Shown: positions 57,367 through 64,000 of the stretch, in pieces | Layout of the letters: each line of letters begins with the position of its first letter | Position numbering within the stretch: position 1 is the stretch's first letter | DNA from: Alitta virens | Taxonomy: Eukaryota; Annelida; Polychaeta; Phyllodocida; Nereididae | Direction: 5' to 3' | Assembly (NCBI GenBank): GCA_932294295.1 | Contig: OW028585.1 | Location: 25,090,813 to 25,154,812 of the forward strand | DNA: 64,000 nt | Translations under genes and position numbers: made by a program | Notes under the pieces: model-generated | Told to the model about the DNA's origin: nothing | What the model saw: only the letters and a program-made list of their open reading frames with translations | The model's database searches: none

Positions 57367-59568
57367 GCAAGGCATTCTACCGCAGTTTACACACTATATT
57401 GCTGTGCAATATATAAAATCCACCATACAGCATGTCACTGTATAATTTATTGGAGTTACAGTAAATTTCAACTATATTATGATACCCTAAAATTTACGGT
57501 AGATGGCCCAACAATGGCTTATTTTAGGGGCTCAAAGGTAGCCAACGTGTAAGTACAACAGTATTTTATGGTAAGGTGACAATTGTATGATTTTATGGTA
57601 GTGATCGTCAAAACTTAACAGATGTATGTGCCATAGATTTTATGGCAAACCTCCGTTTGTTCTTTATTATGGTAGACTTGTTTTTGCATCAAATTACTGT
57701 GCAAAGACCTCCACCTAGATGCCGTAACAAGAATATTCTTTTTTAGAAAAAGAATAGATACCTGGTGTTGTGTGTAGAATGCCAGCAGCACTAGGCCTAC
57801 AATGTAAACACTTTAATACAGTATGATGGCTACTGCCTCATTAAGACCAGTGTTTGTGCCTTGTATAGTCCATTCTTTACTTAGAATTTCACAAATTTAT
57901 TTATCTATTGTATAAATATAAATTCTACACATTGTTCTGAACAATTCAGTCTTTATTTGACGAAATCGGGCCAATATTAGAAGAGCAGCAGCCTTTTTAA
58001 AGTATATGAATACCTATGCCATAGCATAGGCATCCCCCTCCCTGCCTACGCTGCCTACGCTGCTGCTGCTTTGACCCAAATATTTTCAGACTCAGACAGT
58101 TGTTCGCTTATAGATACCTGGACTGTCATAGAACATAGTATGATAGTTCTATACTTGATTAAGGCCTAGGCCCAGGTATAAAAACCACAGGAATTTCTTC
58201 GCAGTGTGGGACATATACCATGATGCCATTACACAATGGTTCCACTCAATTTGATTTTGCAAAATTCAATAAAATGTGTTGATTTTTTTTTCAAATATAC
58301 ATATAACAAAGTGCCAACTTTCTAGATCATTTGACCAAAGTGTCTTTGAAAACAATCAGAATTGCTCGGTTTGCTAGTACCTGTCACATGACAAGCGACA
58401 TCTCTCCTGGTTACTTCGATAAAACAGTCTTTTCTTAAGATATTTGTGCCTAAGGTCAATTCTGTCAGAAATAATCAGTTCTGGTGATTGGTGTTTTGAA
58501 CATCATGGCATTTTTGACAGGCAGAATCCTCCTTCAGCAAAAAATGATAGAAGACCTATTGTAAATCCTTTGCGAAATACGTTCCTCTTATCTGAAAATC
58601 AAAGTAAACATCATTGTCCTCTTCAAGATAGGGACCAGGAAAATATTTATGATCCCAAAAACAATGTATTTGTAAATCAGGTGAGACGAGAACTTTGCCA
58701 AAACATTCAGACTTCAAAGCGTGGTTTACGTCACTTACGGATGCACCAAAAAATCTAATCAGCGAAACATTACCTCATCCTACTGAGATTTACTTTTTGT
58801 ATGAAGTTAAAATGCTGGGAGTATACGAAACAACAAATTATTACTCTTTTTTGACAAATTGTTTTAAAGTTGCTTTATAAAACTATCTATCTGAAACTAA
58901 ACAACTCCGTTTCAAACAATAATTGTTCATGCGTTATCAAGTATTAGTAAAAATGTGTAAAAATATTTCAATTTCTTATCGAAAGTACTTTTGTTTTAGG
59001 AGGGGCTATTTTTTCTACCCTTCAGTTCTGTTTTACCCTTTAGTTTTAGAAATACCGGAGCTTAGGAGGTTCATGCATCAATGCACGATGAGAATAAACA
59101 CCCAGTAAATAACAGAATTCAGTGTGACCAAATTATTATTTATTATTTCTTAGTTATAGTCTAGAATCACCGCTCAAGCAATTTTAACAGACTTTACAAT
59201 CACACACCTTGGCAGGCCAATCCAGAGTCTTTCTCAGCTCACTGGGGAGTATTCAGCATTGAACACGGGGTTAACTGCAGGGGCTTAAGAGCTCACATCA
59301 GTACAATCGCCAATACATTTAATGATCTAAGAAACTTGTCAAAACTACATCAAAAGATCACTCAGTGACAAATTGCACATTTCATAGATGGTCAGAGTAC
59401 ATAATGAATGTCCATATTTGTATTTCTTTACTGCTATTTCACAAACCACGTACACACAGTTAAATTTAAAATGTATTGATTTCATGTCCACAAGATTCAG
59501 TTAAAACCCACCCTGGTGAGTTGAAACTCAAAGAACATGAAATCAATAATGTTCACCAGACTCTGTGA
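57367..59568. other. Intergenic, equivalent of 6434-8635
   Basis: Same content as the copy-1 region, including the unrecognised frame at 58444-58758. No new feature. Confidence 0.4.
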
Positions 59569-60533
59569 TATGGTAGCCATGGAGTATACTTTGTAGTGCG
59601 AAGGTTTCGACCCACGATAGGGACACCTTCGCACCACAAAATGCCTTCGCACCACAAAATGCCTTTGCACCACAAAATGCCTTCGCACCACGAAATACCT
59701 TCGCACCACGAAATACCTTCGCACCACAAAATGCCTTCGCACCACAAAATGCCTTTGCACCACAAAATGCCTTCGCACCACGAAATACCTTCGCACCACG
59801 AAATACCTTCGCACCACGAAATACCTTCGCACCAAAAAATACCTTCGCACCACAAAATGCCTTCGCACCAAAAAATACCTTCGCACCACAAAATGCCTTC
59901 GCACCAAAAAATACCTTCGCACCACGAAATACCTTCGCACCACAAAATGCCTTCGCACCACGAAATACCTTCGCACCACAAAATGCCTTCGCACCACGAA
60001 ATACCTTTGCCCCCCAACAGTGTATCGAACCACGAAAGTAATTGCTATTATAACTACAGGCAACTTCGTAAGTGTGGTAACAATTTCTCCTCATCTCTCC
60101 CTCTTTTATTCCTCCTTCACTACTCCTCATTTTGTGACGCATCTTGATGTAAGTTATTAGGGTGTTTTATATTGTCTGGAAGCCTAAATTTGCGTGCCCA
60201 TATCTCTAAATGTATTTTACCTGGAATAATGTTTAATATCGCTATCGATAGGTGATTTTATTAGCTAATGCGATTTTTCTAACCTGAAAGTTTAGTAGCA
60301 ATTTGGTGGGCAAGTTAGTAACTTTCGTGCCAAGAATGTTGGTACTTTCGTAGTACGAAAGTTGGTACTTTCTTGGAGGGAAAGGTACTTTCTTGGGATG
60401 AAAGTAGGTACTTTTCTGGGGTGGAAATGAGTAACTTTCGTGGCACGAAATTGGGACTGTTGTGGTGCGAAGGTTACTGTCTCCCCAATAAACCACAAGA
60501 CATCAAAGTGTACTCTTCTGCCACCATACTTGG
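59569..60533. mobile_element. Foldback-like element with minisatellites, duplicated
   Basis: Equivalent of 8636-9600. The 18-bp array is at 59626-60015 and the ~23-bp array at 60316-60463. The array has the same length and unit order as copy 1. Confidence 0.5.
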
Positions 60534-60535
60534 AG

Positions 60536-60709
60536 TGGGGGCCTAGCTCAGTGGTAGCGCGCAGGGCTTCCAACCACTGGGTCCCCAGTTCAATTCCCGG
60601 TCGAGCCTATGTTGGATGGCTGTTTCATCCTTTGTCTCATTGCCATGGTCCCTACCTGTCCTAATTAGCCCACCAGGTGCAGAAATACAGGACGTAAAGC
60701 CCTAATCCA
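60536..60709 (+). mobile_element. SINE family 1, duplicated copy
   Basis: Equivalent of 9603-9776. Confidence 0.8.
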
Positions 60710-61390
60710 CCACCACTGCCACCATACTTCGAGTTGAAACTTTCGAGATTTCAAAAGAGTCTTGTGAAGATTACTGAGATTCGGGTACCAGTCTACCTGG
60801 AATGACAGTTTAAACTAATTTCAGTCTAACTGACTTGGTATGTCATGTTTGCACTCAGTTTTATTGGCTGTCAACTGGTGAAACGTCAAGCCCTTACTGG
60901 CCTTGATATGATTAGATGTCTGGTTGAGCTGGTTTATTTTGATTAGCCAATCAAACAAGCCAATGCAGGCAAATTTTCCTACCTAACGTACTCAAGTGGC
61001 CTCCACCAATTATATCAATTGATTTGCCTATCAACCTGGATATGAGTAAAATTATATTGTATGCATATTCCTCTTATAACATATGGGTTTTTGGAAAACA
61101 CTTTGCACAGTATAATTGATAAACTGTAAATAAAATACAGTGCTTCATTTATTTCCCCCCCCCCTGTTTATCTCTAATATACTGTTGTCTCATTTCAAGG
61201 AAGGAGTAGGAGGTGCTAACACCACCCAACGAGGTTCTCCAGGAAAGCATTATTTATTTGAGCAATAATCGATTATGTAAAAACAAATATATATATTCTA
61301 ATTTTTAACTGTGGAATACCAATTGCCAAAAAAAAAAAACCCCTGTAAGTTGCACTCAAAGATTCACCTGTCCTATACAATAGACAATAC

Positions 61391-61667
61391 ACTAGGTGGC
61401 TTAATGGTTAAGGCATCCGCCAATTCCACATTGGCCAGCTCTGCTAAAATCCTGGGTTCGAATCCCTGCTCGGGCACTCTTTATGAGCTACATCCCAGCT
61501 GGATGTCAATCGCATGAGACGTTCAATTGGAGGCGTCTTGTAGACCTACTATGTATCTATGCTGAGGAAATTTAAAGACTCCACCCATGGGGTAAATGTG
61601 TAACACGGTGTTGACTCCAAGCCTATCATCTCATCATTGTGTCTGCTTCTGGCAGCTGGTCATATAA
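61391..61667 (+). mobile_element. SINE family 2, duplicated copy
   Basis: Equivalent of 10459-10735. Confidence 0.85.
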
Positions 61668-61893
61668 CTTATAAGCTGACTAAGCTTCAGTACCAGCAGC
61701 ATTGAAACACAGACATAGACATACAGTGGCTCAGATGTTATGGTTTTACCAATACCTCATTACATGACCAGCTACCTAAGACAGACGTAATAATAAGATG
61801 ATTAGGTCTACAACATGTTACACATGAATACCCCTCCCCCCCCCCCCCCTGAGTGAAGGGTCTTTTACCTGCTTTGGCATGTAAGAATGATGA

Positions 61894-62046
61894 ACATAGC
61901 CAAATGTGCCATGGGCGTTTTCCATGCGTTTGGATAAATGCATGGAAAATGCATGGTTTTTGCCTTATTAAAATTAGCTAAAAACCATGCGTTTTCCATG
62001 CGTTTATCCAACTCATGAAAAACGCATGTAGCACATTTGGCCATGA
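61894..62046. mobile_element. Palindromic MITE-like element, duplicated copy
   Basis: Equivalent of 10962-11114. Confidence 0.85.
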
Positions 62047-63257
62047 ATGAATGAACATTATACCCGGGGCAACTCACACTTGCTATCTGCCGTCTCTGTC
62101 AGGATTCTGGCAGGATGTTCCGTAAACGTACATAGCTGAACACAGCAATGCCGAAACTGTGATTGGGAGCAACTCGTTGTTTCTCGAAAGACAGACACAA
62201 CAGGAACAAACTCTTTCAGCCGAGGATGAGTGCTCTATACAAGCCATAATGGACTTGAGAGACAATTTAATTGATGACTTTTTAATTATTTATCTTAATC
62301 AAAAAATGGTACTCCTTAAGTTTCTTTATACAAAACAATTTCTGCATTTATGTTTAATTAATTCTTGATTGCATTTGATTCTTGGAATTGCTATGCCACA
62401 ATGTGTATGAAATAAATATCTATATATATATAGCACAACGTTTTAAAAGTGGCAGACTCTGTATCTAGTATATGTCTACAGGTTTAACACAGGCAACCAA
62501 TATTACCTTCTTGTCTCATGATATTTTGACCATTATGTGCTCATTTGTGAACTGCTATTTAACTTTAAGGTACAATAAGTAATATAAATATAGTTTTTCA
62601 TGCCATAAAAAATGCAATATGTAAACAAACTTAGTGATGACGTCCCAACACTGTTTTGGTCTGGATTTTTGTTCAATTTCTGATTTATTTTTGCCTTATA
62701 GACTGACAAGCTGATATAAATTTAGTGTGTCTTGATTTATAAAGGCAATTTTAAATTATTTGACAAAGTCTTAGAAACTTGTAATTTTGACAGTGCAGCT
62801 TTAGCATATAAAACATGATTTTAATTGCAATGGGACATTTTCAGCCTTGGTACTTGGAAACGAAGCAAAGTCAACGCTATACATTTACTTAAAATGTCAG
62901 TATATGTGTACTATATATATATATATATATATATCAATGTTTGCTTTTTACAATGTTAGGGTTTGGATTCCAGGGGATTCCAGCAGCCAGAAGCACGGGA
63001 TATCAATACAGATTTGGCAAAATGTACTGAACAACTTTCAAAAAGATTGTACAATAATCAAGATTGACAAAATTATTGAATGAGACCTGTTATGATATGT
63101 AATATTTATATCCCGAGTTCACTAACTGACATATGTGTTGGGTAGGACCAAAGGTGGAGGAAAAAAGGCAACAAAATTGTTTGTTAACTACCATATTTAC
63201 TCATTAGTTTGTTTTACTGTTTGTTATGATTCGTTTAACTGTTAATTATTCAAGAAA
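62047..63257. other. Intergenic, equivalent of 11115-12325
   Basis: Contains the T/G difference at 62320. No gene recognised. Confidence 0.4.
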
Positions 63258-63264
63258 AGCACTG

Positions 63265-64000
63265 TTAAGCCCCGGTCTCACATAGCCGGTTTTCCCGTAG
63301 TGAACCCGTAGTATTACATAACGGTGACATAACACGCTTCCCGGCTCCAACCCGACGGCTACCCGTGGATACCCGTCTGGTAACACCTGGGACTCGTAGC
63401 CAAGCCGGGAAACTCGGGACCGGTAGCCAGAAGAGCCATGCTTGCAAACTTCCGGGTGTCCAAAAGGTCGGCAGATTACCCGTGGAAGCTGGCGGATTAC
63501 CCGTGGAAGCCGGCGGATTACCCGTGGAAGCCGGCGGGTTACCCGTGGAAGTCGGCGAGTTATCCATCCCTAATTTTACACGTAGTAAAGCCAGGAGTAA
63601 GGCGACAGGTAGTACGAGTAACTCGACGGCTTCCAGGAGTAATCCACCGAGTTGTAGGAGTAAAGCCCCTTTAACACTTAGCCAGTTTTGCCGTAGTGAA
63701 CCCGTAGTATTACATAACGGTTATGCAACAGCTTTTTTCGCCGGGTTGGCGACGGATTATGGTGTCAAAAAGGGTTCTACGGGTGACTCAGCGGGTGACT
63801 CGGGGGTGACTCGGCGGGTGACATGGGTGGCTCGGCGGGTGGCTTGGCGGGTGACTCGGCGGGTTCTACGGGTCACTTGGCGGGTTCTACGGGTCACTTG
63901 GCGGGTTCTACGGGTCACTCGATGGGTTCTTCGGGTCCTAGAAGTAAGCCGACGGGTAGTAGGAGTAATCCGCCAAGTTCCACGGGTGACTCGCCGACTG
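63265..64000. mobile_element. Large GC-ended TIR element, duplicated, cut by window
   Basis: Equivalent of 12333-13068, including the outer TIR and nested TIR near 63663. The right part lies beyond the window. Confidence 0.8.

Larger units (their letters stand above)
51647..64000. repeat. Segmental duplication, copy 2 (runs off window)
   Basis: Starts GTGATGTGTGATCTTTCG, matching 714, and stays collinear to the window end. Contents mirror copy 1. 51573-51646 left of the junction has no counterpart before 714. Confidence 0.97.

Overview
This is repeat-rich, AT-rich nuclear DNA from an animal. The protein-coding signal comes from small secreted proteins with spliced genes, canonical splice sites, cysteine-rich chitin-binding type-2 (CBM14) domains and SUEL/rhamnose-binding lectin (Gal_Lectin) domains. 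These sit in a mass of LINEs, tRNA-derived SINEs, a tyrosine-recombinase retrotransposon, a Ty3/Gypsy remnant, foldback/MITE-like elements and minisatellites. The mix fits an aquatic invertebrate (a cephalochordate, mollusc, cnidarian or similar). The sequence alone does not fix the phylum. I see no bacterial genes, no rRNA, no intact tRNA gene and no CRISPR array.

Layout. (1) 714-13068 and 51647-64000 are two near-identical copies, 50,933 bp apart, with only five differences noticed. The simplest reading is a tandem duplication with unit 714-51646, and the junction is visible at 51646/51647. An assembly duplication is the alternative. Each copy holds a complete minus-strand gene (copy 1: 1292-4310; copy 2: 52225-55243) encoding signal peptide, acidic linker, one CBM14 and one SUEL lectin. 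Each also carries palindromic MITEs, a GC-rich TIR element, an 18-bp minisatellite and two SINEs. (2) 12333-15158 is a large GC-ended TIR element. (3) 15996-27019 is a decayed minus-strand paralogue. Its intron 1 is filled by a Ngaro/PAT-type retrotransposon (19437-23104) and several LINEs, its CBM14 exon is gone and its first lectin exon is broken. (4) 27500-37500 is a transposon graveyard with a 589-bp near-perfect inverted repeat (32993-33581) and one cryptic two-exon coding remnant (35251-35625). (5) 37548-44607 is a plus-strand paralogue with two CBM14 domains and one SUEL lectin; its last intron appears to be GC-AG. (6) 44810-51646 holds a second large GC-ended element (46665-49258) and a LINE tail up to the duplication junction.

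The three paralogues share exon lengths (52-bp signal exon in two, 171-bp CBM14 exons, ~103-bp second lectin exon) and phase-1 introns around each module, so this is a local family built by exon shuffling. The proteins are predicted to be secreted and could bridge chitin and rhamnose/galactose glycans, for example in gut mucus, cuticle or immunity. That role is inference. Two of the three promoters share a TATA-like box and a GATA motif at the same distance from the ATG.
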